DNA of 64,000 nt from Ligula intestinalis. Taxonomy: Eukaryota; Platyhelminthes; Cestoda; Diphyllobothriidea; Diphyllobothriidae. The stretch covers positions 99,601,834 through 99,665,833 of the forward strand of contig JAYGXS010000002.1 of the NCBI GenBank assembly GCA_036362985.1, in the 5' to 3' direction. Below the pieces are notes generated by a model. It saw only the letters and a list, made by a program, of their open reading frames with translations, had not been told where the DNA came from and did not search any database. A program made the translations under genes and the position numbers. Of this stretch, positions 20,454 to 30,366 are shown piece by piece (the stretch's first letter is position 1; every line of letters begins with the position of its first letter).

Positions 20454-23400
20454 AATAAGGTTTAATAGGGTTTATTTTTAAAACACATCTTTGGCACCGT
20501 CAAAAACACCGGAAGGCAGGAAAAACCTAACTTAAACCCCTTAATTTGCAGTGATTATTGTATTTGTTTTGGTCTTTTGCTAGGTCAATAGTGTGCGAAA
20601 AAAGGAGTTTGTTTTCAGTGAAAAAACCTGACTTCTAAGGTACAATACTAGAAAAACATGAAATAAAATAACTTTACATTGTACGTGTTACGGTTTTATA
20701 GTAAGAATACTTGGGGTCTGGAAAAACTGTCATGTCCTTTAACTGAGGTAGATGTAGCCGCGGTCAGTATGAAGGTGAACAATCAGCTGAGCACATCGCA
20801 TCTTCCGTATAGATGGGTCTGCTCGATACGGAGATTACAATCGTTGTCCATTGGCAGGAGTTTGATAATAATATGGGACGTTACAATGTCTGGGGTGGGT
20901 GGAGGCAGCTGCGAAGCACCATCGTCATTCAAGTGCATCGACAGAAGACACTTGGCCTTTCTTTTGTCGCATATCTAAGTGGGATTGAGATTTAAATGAT
21001 AACCATGTATACTTCTGATACATTATAGGAGTAAACAATATATATTTTAGTATAGGTGCAGAAAAATTATTTTCTTTCATAATAATTTTGCATTAACATT
21101 GAGATGTTAGTAGAAGAATATTGGAATAGATAAATTGTTCTTAGTTTTTGTTTTTTTATTTTTAAGGATTGGAAAAGGAGGCAAGGCACAATTTTTCTTC
21201 AGGTTTGATTGGATCGGCGTTGGAAACCGTCGTCTGGAAAGCCTCCAGCAGTGGCCACTTTTCCCCATAATGTGCTTGAACGCTCCTGGACCGTTAGATC
21301 CCTTTTGGTCCGAATCGGATGTCAAAATAACTGTTTAGCAAAGTGTCTTATTTTGTTCAGAAATATATGCGTGATGTCATATGAGAAGAACTGCTTGGTC
21401 TTTCTTCTAAATTCGGCTAAACTGTGGTTTTTGCGAATATCGTTGGGTAGGGCATTCCATATGATTGCATATCTTATGGTGTAGAAATTTGATCGCTGGG
21501 CCGTCCTAGCTTTAGCGTTGTGAATTTTATGCTGGTTGTTTCTAGTGGGACGGGAACCGTTTTAATTCGTTAACATATTATTGCTAAAGATGTTATGATT
21601 ATGTGTCACTTTAAATAGGAAAGTTAAACCATTTTGGAGTCGCCTTTGCCAGAGGGGTTTAAGACCATATCTATTGTACATTATTGTATAGGAGTCTCGG
21701 GCGTCATCGCGTTTACACAGAAATCTGGTAAGCCTTCAATGGATTCTTTCTAGTTTCTGTCGTTCATCTGATGACATGGTACCGAAAAATATTGAGCAAT
21801 AATCTAGAATAGTTAAAACGTACATTTTGTAAAGTTTAGTCTTAATTGTAATTGATGTGAAATTTTTACTTATGAAGCCATATAGTCGATTGGCTTTTGG
21901 TGCAATTTGCGTAACATGTGGGGATAAGTCAAGAGTATTAGAATAGCTAAGACCTTAATATTTTAAAGATGTTAGCTCTTTTATTTCTTGACCACTAAAC
22001 ATTATGGGGGGATTTTTAGTGGTCCAAAATCCATGAGATGACATTTTGTTGGTGAAAACGGCATTTGACACTGAACACTCCAGTCATTTAGTTTTGAATG
22101 TCTAATTCAATTGTTCTATGCACACTACTTATATAATGTTGGTTATAGGCATATGCGAGTTTTAAGTCATCTGCGTATAAAAATGTTTTAGCAGAGGTTG
22201 ATATCGTGGATAACTCATGAATGGTAATGAGAAATAAGAGGGGACCTAGGATAGTGACTTGAAAAACACCACTGCTTGTCTGAGCTGGTTCTGATACTAT
22301 ATTTCGAAGTTGTACTACTTGGAATCGGTTTAGAAGATAGGATTTGAGGAAATCAAGGAGGTGGGGGCGAATTTCGTAACTCACTAGCTTCATGAACAGT
22401 CGTTTATGGGGGACTTTGTCAAAGGCTTTTTTTAGATCAACGTAAACTGTAGCTACCGCGTTCCCATCATCTCGATTTCTGGAGACGAATTCCAAGAAAG
22501 TGAGATGGCAGGACTGACATGACTTTTGGGTAAAAAGGCATGTTGAGAGGCAGGTATGAGATTTACATTCGTCAGATGGTCTAACATTTGGTTATAAATT
22601 ATTTTTTCTAATATTTTTGCTAAAACCGATGGGCATTGGACCGATTTCCGTTTTTGTAAATTGGGGTGATACATGATTTTTTTCCATATTTCTGGATAAG
22701 TAGCATTTGACTGCAGTAACGAGAAAAGGTTAGACAGAAGTATTGAGGCATATGTCATATGTCTCAGTATGCAAGGAGGGATTCTATCCGTTCCATATGA
22801 TGTGGAATTGGACAGTTGGCGTATAGCTTTCTCTACAGTTTCTTCGTTAAACAATATCTCTGTTAATTCTAGTGCCGTCATTTCTGTTCGTTGGGAGATT
22901 GGTTCTTCCTCGACTGAATAGTTGGTTGAGAAATACCCGTTAAAAAGATTTGCTATTTGGTTGTCATTTGTTATTTCTATTCCTTGGTCATCAAGCATGA
23001 TTTGGGGGCCTTGTTTTTGATGATTATTTATTTGTTTCCGGAAGATTTGGGCTGTTCTTTCTGGGGACTCGATTGCCCGATGTTCTGCTGCTATCGTCTT
23101 ATTTGTTTCAATGTTCTGGGCTTACTCGTGAATCTCTGTAATGCGTCTGAGCGTAGATAGATAACTAATACATGGGTTGTGGAGTTGTTTTATTAAGTTT
23201 TTTTAGCCGTTTGGAAAGGAAGTTTGGGATTTGTGATTTCTTACATGGGGATCTCTCGTCAATTAGGGTATCTCGAATTCAATAAAGGGTTGCATATAAT
23301 ATGTTTACAGCTTCTAGAGGGGGTGTTGTTAGGAAGAAAGAGTTCCAATCCAGTGACCTCATGTAGTTATTCATAGATTTAATTTCAAGATTTTTGGGGT

Positions 23401-23984
23401 TTATAGAAGTGTAACTAGGATCAGGTCTTATTTTAATGTTAAGAGGGCGCACTGCTATTATTGTCTTATGATCACTATCAAAGGTAAAGCTGTCGCATTG
23501 CGTATATAAGGGCCAGGTATCATTGGTGAGAATAACATCGAGTATATTGTTTCCTCTTGTTGGTTTGTTGATTATTTGCGTCCAGTTATAAAAGACAATT
23601 GATGATAATAATTCATCATGTGTGGATGGGGCTGATAGTTCTGTTCAGTTTATTTCTTAATTGTTTAAGTCTCCTGCAATTATCTTATATTCGGTTTGGA
23701 TATTTGATGGAGTATCTAGTAGATTTATGAGGCCCGTGTCATCATTACTATGTTCCGGATGGGTGTACAAACATCCAATTAGAATGTTTTTAAGGGTCTT
23801 GGATGTTATTAAAGCGAAGCACGCTTCGCCATTGAACGTCTCCTGTAGAACCTTAAAGCCACTCTGTTCTATGGTCGATCTAATGTAGATCATACAACCT
23901 CCTCCTCGTTTATTAGCACGGTCCTGTCTATAGAAGGTGTAGTTTGGTATAAAAAGTGAAGCATTGGAGGTTGATTCGTACTGA
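20454..23984 (-). mobile_element. LN7: LINE inserted into LN6
   Basis: About 3.5 kb on the same strand as LN6. It starts inside the endonuclease, so it is 5'-truncated, and ends with AAACCTTATTATT at 20454. LN6 flanks read ...GGAATAAGTA on the left and GTACTGATGGG on the right; LN11 has the joined form GGAAAAAGTACTGACGGG, which fixes the insertion to within about 3 bases. Its 3' UTR is homologous to that of LN4. Confidence 0.82.
22088..23980 (-). pseudogene. LN7 endonuclease fragment and reverse transcriptase
   Basis: The endonuclease part (23980-23657) has YTFYRQDRANKRGGGCMIYI and IIAGDLNN. RT begins in 22998-22453 (LNSTSYGTDRIPP-like block, SVLAKILEKII, ASQHAF) and continues in 22495-22088 with VYVDLKKAFDKVPHKRL, SGVFQVTILGPLLFL and the intact catalytic FLYADDLKLAY. 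The thumb is decayed to about 21400. Stops and frame changes are present, including between endonuclease and RT. Confidence 0.78.
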
Positions 23985-23999
23985 TGGGTATGGAGCTGT

Positions 24000-25414
24000 A
24001 AGCGTACGGGTAGCCAATAATAATGGCTGATAAGTTCTGAGATATCTAGAGGCCTCGTTTTCTGGCAGGAAAAAATTGAGGAGAGGACCAACCAAAATAA
24101 GCTTCTGGGGCGTTTGCGAGGAATTGGGGCAGGCGAGAAGGCATGTAGAAGTTTGCACGTTTGGGCGGTAGAGGATGGGTAAAGGAACTGATAGGGGGAA
24201 CGTTGACATAAAATTAGTGTTGGGGCCGCTCGCGTAAGGACTAGTGGTCTTAATCAGTGAATGTCCTGTACGGCAACTCCGATTAGATTTAAAACTGTAC
24301 CGGTTTGGGTAACTGCCGTACAAATTATATTTTTCGTGGTTCGGGCCCGGCGTGTTCAATAACGCATTATACGGGGAATAACATGACTTCCACGGTCAAG
24401 GGGGAACCTAGGTTTTTGGTGGGGAAGCGATCGGCCTGGGCGCTTTCGACGGTGTTGGAGACATTCTTGATGAGCTTGTTGCCGAGTTAGAGGCAGCGGA
24501 ATTTATCGATCTTTGGACAGAGAATGTATTAAGACTATTTTTAATCGTAGTAGATGATGGAGCGGCGGGGCTTGACGTTCTTGACATCAAGGGGGATGGG
24601 CTAACTCTGGCACTGGTGTTTATGGGCCTATGACTAGACATTCGGGAGGTAGGGACAGCAGGTGTACTGACAGTTACGGGACTATGAAAAGACATCAAGG
24701 AGGCAGGGATAACGGGTGCACTGGCGTTATTGGGTGTATGACCAGATATCCGGGGTGGAGGATAATCGAGTGCATTTATCCTATGGGGACTACGAACAGA
24801 TTTAGGAATAGTAGGCTGAGAAGTCGTTGATCTATTGGACTGGAGAGCCGCATTTCTTCGCTCTATTGGTGTAAGATCTCGACAGAGGAAACTTTAAGTC
24901 ATTTCTAAATATCGGGAAATGCGACCTCGTTGAGCACAGATTGAGTCCAACTCGATTGGTGAAAACAATTTTACTAGGATGGGCGGGATTTTGCTTCGCG
25001 ATTGGAGGCGCTTTGCTTCTTCAATTTTGTAGTTGAAACTATCCGAACATAGAAAATATTTTGCAATATCCAAAGGGTGACTTAATATGGGGGCGTTTTT
25101 AGTATAAAGTTAGTGTTTCGCTTTTGTCTATCAAAAGGTTCCGTGGTTATAAGATGGACGAGGGAGTCTAACTTTTTACAATCTTGCGATAGCACATCTG
25201 ATAACTTACCATCAAACAGATTGCCTGGTATTGACAAAACAGAACTAAACTTCGTCATGAAGTCATAACAGTTCTGTAATAGAGATAAATCAATTTGCTT
25301 ATCCTTGACAATGGGCTGCATGTTGATATCAAGGCATTGACTAGGAGGCGTGGTCAGGCACCGCTTGTGTCTGGGGACAGATATCTTACGATGAGCTATA
25401 ATTTTTGTTCTCAC
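24000..25414 (-). pseudogene. LN6 ORF1 remnant
   Basis: The minus-strand frame 25414-25082 (MRTKIIAHRKISVPRHKR...) has a helical segment, LDSLVHLITTEPFDRQKR, and ends at a frameshift. The next block includes the FLCSDGFNY and ERRN phrases better seen in LN11, then a Ser/Pro/Thr-rich stretch (24698-24408), then a region containing TGHSLIKTTSPYASGPNTNF (24359-23928). It is the counterpart of LN11 58983-59761. Frame breaks and stops make it a pseudogene. Confidence 0.6.
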
Positions 25415-26033
25415 AATTTTGATGGAAATCTGCTTTAAATGTGAGACGATTTAGAAAAATTTGGGCTGTATAATTTTACCGCAGCTGGTTGTTAAAATAC
25501 CTTTAAATTGTTTAACAAACTGTATTAGTTATTACCTTCAGAAAAAAACCAGTTGATATGATTTTCAGATTATCACTTACGACAAATAATCAAAGTGAAC
25601 TTAACAAACACTGTAGCTATTATTTTATAAACACTTTAAATTTATTTGAAAAAGTGAATTCAATATTGGGAAACGACTCAGCCTTTGAAAGTCTCGAGAA
25701 TATTCAGATCTTAACGATTGCTGTTACTAGGCCGTGAATTTGTTGGTTTGAAGAGGTTGCGTTCAGTTTAAGGAGGTTGCGTCTCGGTAGAATTAATTGG
25801 AAAACAAAATCTTCTTAAATTCCGACTTCAAAAGATCGTCCACGCAAGAAAAATAATTCCAGTGACGCCGGAAAAAATTCTATGCGTATGGTTGCAGCCA
25901 CAATATCCTAGATCATAATTGATGGGGGATATCGATGTAGAAATATCCTAGGAGGAGCGAGGGGAAATATTGACTGTGATCTTGTAGGGTCAAACATATA
26001 GCTAGGCCTTCTATTCGCGGGATTCAGCGTGGT

Positions 26034-26243
26034 CTACTCTGCATTTTCATTGATTTCTGTAGAAGAAAGCACGGGAGATGGATCTCCGTTTTCCAGATTT
26101 TCTATTGGTGTCTTCTCTGGTACCGCTACTGTATCTGGAATCACCAGATCTGAAGTTATCGCATCTTTTTCGAGGGTTTCGTTTTCGTCTGTTGTATCTG
26201 GAATTATATTTTTCAGGGCCGGTACGGCACTATCTATGCAAAG
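26034..26243 (-). CDS. Possible terminal exon of an unrecognised host gene
   Basis: On the minus strand a T-rich tract followed by AG (26245-26244) could be a splice acceptor. The next 69 codons are open to a TAG at 26036-26034. The product is acidic (ENETLEKDAI, IENLENGDPS) and repeats the phrase IPDT. It has no LINE motif and lies between the 5' end of LN6 (25990) and LN8. I do not recognise it. It could equally be a chance frame in non-coding DNA. Confidence 0.25.
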   Translation of the reverse strand, partial: LCIDSAVPALKNIIPDTTDENETLEKDAITSDLVIPDTVAVPEKTPIENLENGDPSPVLSSTEINENAE

Positions 26244-26619
26244 CTAATTTCGAAAAAATAAAAATTCAAAAAATAATTTGACAATATGTGCAAGTAGACG
26301 TAGAAAGTCCTAATACTGTTAGCAGAAATTGTCCTTTTGGGACAACATTTCGCATTGTTCTGCAGGTAATTTTGAACTAAAAACGAAAACGTATGGCAGT
26401 TAAAAAAGCTCTCACAGTGAAACTGGAGAGAGTGTTCAACCGGCCTCCATGTTCAACAAGTGTGCAAGAGAAAAAAACTGCTAAGGACGATAGTAGTAGA
26501 GGAGAAATAGGTGTGGGTGGTCTGATGAGGGTAAGTAGTCAACGAAACTGCAGCATTTTAGACTGAGTACTTCCGCATGGCTCCATTTGATTCAGTGGTG
26601 GTTAATGGAAACATCTAGG
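26244..26619. other. No gene recognised
   Basis: A/T-rich sequence upstream (on the minus strand) of the possible exon, reaching the 3' part of LN8. Nothing definite seen. Confidence 0.4.
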
Positions 26620-27002
26620 TTCTCGGGGGACACGAGGCAGAGAGAATAGTTTCAATCAGAACTCCTAAATTCCCAATGGTCCTTTTTCGGAATAATGGAG
26701 AAAGTTGCTCGGAAAAGATGAGGCGAATAGAAGGTTAATAGAATCAGTGTTAAGATAAATGTGCAGTCTCCGTTTGAAAGCAGACAGTCTAGTTAACGAC
26801 TTATTTTGATAAGCAAGTTATTCTAAAGAAAGCTACATCTGGAAGCAAAAAACAAAGAGCGTTTACATGAAGAAGATGCAGGAGGGGGTATAACAAGTGC
26901 CGAGTTCCTTAGGTTGTAGGGACGGCTGACGGGGGTAATGACAGAAGTCCTGGGTACATTTGTGCCATTCTTAAGCCGAAAAAGGAGACAAAAGTCTGCT
27001 TC

Positions 27003-28995
27003 TTATCTCCTTACCCAAAGGAACCTTAGTTTCGTTAATTGACATCTATTTGAGTAACAATTATTAGAAGGTGTCGGATACAGCAATTTTCGTGTTAACT
27101 TTTTTTGAATTTGTTCAAGTTTTGAACGGTTACCTTCATTCATGAGACCGAAAAAGGGGCAACAGTATTCTAAGATGGGCAGCACGAACATAAGATAAAG
27201 TCTTAATTTCATTTCAGGATGATAGAAATTATAAGAGATAGAGCCGCAAATCTGTGCGGCTTTGGCTGTAATTCTATGGGCGTGAGGAAAAAAGTCTAAT
27301 TGATTGGTGTAGCTTACTTCTAGGTCCTTGATACTGGAACATTAAGTCATTGGGTAAGCTTGAAAAATAACAGGTTGTGGCAGCCGTTCAGGCCCAAAGC
27401 ATATGTATCGGCACTTAGAAGCTGAGAACTTCATCTGCCATGTTGAGCTTCACGCCAAAAGAGCGTGCAGATCAGAATGAATTTGTTCTAGGCATCTCGC
27501 GGCCGATAAGTTAGAGAAGGAGTAAACACACTTGAGATCATCTGCATAAATATAAGATTGGGAGTGTTTAACACTCAAAGAGATATCATTTATGCAAAGC
27601 AAGAAGAGCAAAGGACCTAGCACGGTACCTTGAAGGACACAACTCAAAATAGCGGTAGGAGTAGAGTATGAGGATCCCACTAAGACCTTTTGTTGTCGAT
27701 TTGAAAGATAAGATCTGATGAAGTCAGTAAGAGGACAACGAAATCCTATAGCCTCTAGTTTGGCTAGGAGCCTCCTATGAGGAACTTTATTCAATGCTTT
27801 ACTAAGGTCAAAATAGATAACTACCACAGACAGATGATCATTACGAAAAGAGAAGTTAGTAGATTTAGAAAAGGCATGTGGCATGTTTCACACGATCGGT
27901 CCGGTAAAAAGCCATGCTGTGAGGAGCTGAGAATGTTATTATTTATGCAGAAATCTGTAATTTTTTGGCAATTAATTTTTCAAATATTTTAGCCAGAGAG
28001 GGCGTTTTATGAACACCGCAATAATTGTGAATATCTGAGCGGGAACCCGATTTAAATACGAGAATTATAATAGAAGTTTTCCAGATGTCCGGGAAAAAGC
28101 CATTCTCAAGAAACACTGAACACAAATTACTCAGAAAGGGTGGGAAATCTATTAATTGTTTGATGAGTGAGTTTGGAGTGTTATCAGTTCCAACAGAATG
28201 TGAATTTTTAAGACGACTTATTTCATTTTGAATACAAGCGGGTGAGAAATTAAGGGTACTGAGATTTGAATCACACAGCAGGGGGATTACAGGAGTGGGG
28301 CTAGTTTCGATGGTAAAGAACTTAGTGAAAAATGAATTTAGCTATGCTGCTTTCTCCAAATCCTCTGTAACAAACTGGTTGTTGCCATTGAGTAAGGGTG
28401 GAATGACTTTCTGAAGTTTAGCCGACGACCGAAGACGGAAGACTTGAGCAACTGATCTGGAAGAATTCGCATCACTTAATGCTGTGGCCTCTCTACGCCT
28501 ATCTCGTGCTAGCCTTAATTTAAGCTCTGATTCCAATATTTGTGCTATTCTTAAGTGAACTGATAAAGAGCTATTAGACGTATCCTTAAGTTGTTTTTGT
28601 AATTTCTTAAGTCTATTTTGGAGAAAATGTGGCACAGTAGAAGAAGCCGAATTTTATTTCAAAATCTTAGGTGGGGTAAGAGCCTGAATATTTTCTGTAT
28701 GGTTTTGCAATAGCTCCTGGAAGAAGTAGAGCTCGTTAGTTGAAAATATGCTATTCCAATCTAGGATACTTACGAAATCATTAATTAAGTCATGGTTCAC
28801 GTTACCAAAGTCGAAGTTATTGCATTTTACATTGGGCTTTTTAGAAAGAGAGACTGGAAAAAAACAGTGATTTAAGGCATGTTCACTTGTGAAAATATCA
28901 CGATGAAAATTCATAAAAAGAGGGTTGACACCATTTGTAAAAATGAAATCTAATATGTTGTCATTTCTGGTCACTGAACTGACCAGTTGTGACAT
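27003..28995 (-). pseudogene. LN8 endonuclease end and reverse transcriptase
   Basis: 28995-28654 has the end of the endonuclease (NDNILDFIFTNGVNPLF, TSEHALNH, where the usual SDH reads SEH). A linker at 28635-28342 is followed by RT pieces: IWKTSIIILVFKSGSRSD and KIFEKLIAKKL (28125-27943), then YFDLSKALNKVPHRR, GTVLGPLLFLL and the intact YIYADDLKCVYSF (27884-27450), then the thumb with LYLMFVLPILEYCCPFFGL (27212-27003). Separate frames and stops make it dead. Confidence 0.78.
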
Positions 28996-29024
28996 GTTTG
29001 AAAAGTTAATAGTGTCAACCCGTT

Positions 29025-29239
29025 AGGGGGGTCCACAGCGTCCTCGCCAAGGAATCTACTTTTGCATGAATTACAAAAGGGCATGAGCCCTTCTGAGTCG
29101 TAGTTTTTTAAAACTTCGAAGACTTCAGGGGCTATTTTGCGCATTTTAGATGCACCCATTTGTTACATAAAGCGCAGAGCACGGCCTTAATCCTGCTAGT
29201 AACATTACTGTTGCACGTGGGACACATGGAATTTGTCAT
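29025..29239 (-). pseudogene. LN8 ORF1 with PHD zinc finger
   Basis: From the ATG at 29239 (MTNSMCPTC) the frame gives CPTC, a spacer, CALCNKWVHLKC, then after a frame change near 29150 FCNSC. The order C-x2-C, C-x2-C, H-x2-C, C-x2-C is that of a PHD finger. PHD fingers are known in ORF1 of some CR1-like LINEs. The reading is broken by the frameshift and by the deletion into endonuclease. Confidence 0.7.
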
Positions 29240-29350
29240 GGTTCCAAATAAAATGATGCTAATAGAGATTATTTGTATGATAAATACAAAGACTAAAGTC
29301 ATTTCTTCTCTTGAATAGATCGATTTATAGAAATCTTCCACTTTGTCTCA

Positions 29351-29557
29351 AATTTGAGCCAACTGCAATTTGCAACGATAGCAGTGGCGTTGAATACTAC
29401 GACGCGAAACAGTTGATCAACTGCTGCTGTCGATAAAGAAGGTACTTAACGTTGGGGAATGCGTAGTTTTAGAACTTCATGACGACTGGGAAGGAATAAG
29501 TGGAACATCAGTTCCTAATTGGCTAGGTCGTCAACCGTCAGTAGCAACTATGTGTGT
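29351..29557. other. No feature recognised
   Basis: Short stretch between LN8 and the LN9 tail; nothing readable. Confidence 0.4.
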
Positions 29558-29825
29558 AACTTGTCAAGTTAAGTCAAGTCAAATTTATTGAAGGAAATGT
29601 AGGCAAACGCCTTTGAACTCCCTCTTGGTACACAGGATTTAATAAATGCATCGGCATAGCACAACATTCCAAATAAGTCATTGACAAAATTTCAGATGAC
29701 TACTCGCTTGTTTCAAGTAATACACTCACACTCAGTTTACATGAGCCAGCAGTGTAACTGAGGAAGAAGGGCAGACAGTGAAAAAACTCCCAAGGCTGGC
29801 TCATAATTCAAAATGGAATGTCATT
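29558..29825 (-). mobile_element. LN9: 3' UTR fragment of an LN5-type LINE
   Basis: On the minus strand GGGAGTTCAAAGGCGTTTGCC (near 29625-29600) corresponds to the 3' UTR block of LN5 and LN3. It is followed by AATAAA and a tail of TTGACTTGACTTAACTTGAC. No coding part is left. The upstream limit near 29825 is uncertain. Confidence 0.6.
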
Positions 29826-30050
29826 TGTGGTTTTTCGGAGAAAAACTGTCGCTCGTGGGGGAAGTCTGGGAGTGATAGGAGCATTATGCTTCTGTGAATG
29901 TTGACGGCAGCCATGGCGTCCACGACGAGTAATATCTTCATCTGAAGGACCATATGAGGAGGAGAGCTTGGAGTCACGAGAACGTCCTGAAGAACCGGAG
30001 ATGCGATCATGATACGCCTTTGCTGTACCAAGAGCCGAGGAACCCGCCAT
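29808..30050 (-). CDS. Possible first exon of a gene divergent from TMEM115
   Basis: An ATG at 30050 opens a frame of 80 codons (MAGSSALGTAKAYHDRISG...), rich in Ser, Arg and His. It starts 316 bp from the TMEM115 ATG on the other strand, the spacing of a shared promoter. It runs into the LN9 region and no clear splice donor was found. An overlapping frame from 30076 is equally long. I do not recognise the protein. Confidence 0.3.
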   Translation of the reverse strand: MAGSSALGTAKAYHDRISGSSGRSRDSKLSSSYGPSDEDITRRGRHGCRQHSQKHNAPITPRLPPRATVFLRKTTNDIPF

Positions 30051-30366
30051 GTCGTCAGCAGCCGCAGTTCGTTCATGCTCTTTATTTAAATAAACACATT
30101 GTTAGAATTCTACATTCTGCACATTAGCAAATGTCAACAGATAGCGCCTTCATGGCGCTAACAAATGTTAATTCAAAACATAATATGATAAACTGGTAGG
30201 GTTGAATGTTACAATGAGTCGCCAATGGCCTTTCAGTATTAATAGCCAATAACTACCAGCAGCATTTGCGGGCCATCTAAACGTTTAATCAGTTAATTCC
30301 TGTCTGTATTCGTGTCTCTTAATGCAAGTGACTAGCACAATCGACGTAGGGTATCCCAAGTGACAG
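30051..30366. promoter_or_regulatory. Presumed 5' region of TMEM115, perhaps bidirectional
   Basis: The 316 bp before the TMEM115 start must hold its 5' UTR and probably the promoter. Around 30126-30170 there is a short imperfect duplication (AGCAAATGTCAACA and ACAAATGTTAATTC flanking a GGCGC pair). No clear TATA element or spliced-leader acceptor was identified. Confidence 0.3.

Larger units (their letters stand above)
17150..25990 (-). mobile_element. LN6: full-length LINE split by LN7
   Basis: Two blocks, 25990-23985 (5' half with ORF1) and 20453-17150 (ORF2 and 3' UTR), align in order with the uninterrupted LN11 (60300-55033). Removing 20454-23984 leaves about 5.31 kb against 5.27 kb for LN11. 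Both copies start with the same 5' bases (ACCCTACAAGATCACAGTC on the minus strand) and end alike (...TTACAATG or ...TAACAATG), so both look full length. Confidence 0.82.
26620..29350 (-). mobile_element. LN8: LN1-family LINE with PHD-type ORF1, internally deleted
   Basis: The same family as LN1, judged by RT sequence and the first part of the 3' UTR (TTTCTCCATTATTCCG... near 26700). It stops about 500 bp short of the LN1-type 3' end. At the 5' side ORF1 encodes a PHD finger. Near 29020 ORF1 runs directly into the late part of the endonuclease, so the first half of the endonuclease has been deleted. Confidence 0.75.

Noticed and set aside
20454..25990. Chimeric LINE with LN6 ORF1 and LN7 ORF2
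   Set aside because: LN11 shows the undisturbed junction and LN6 resumes at 20453, so a nested insertion explains it.
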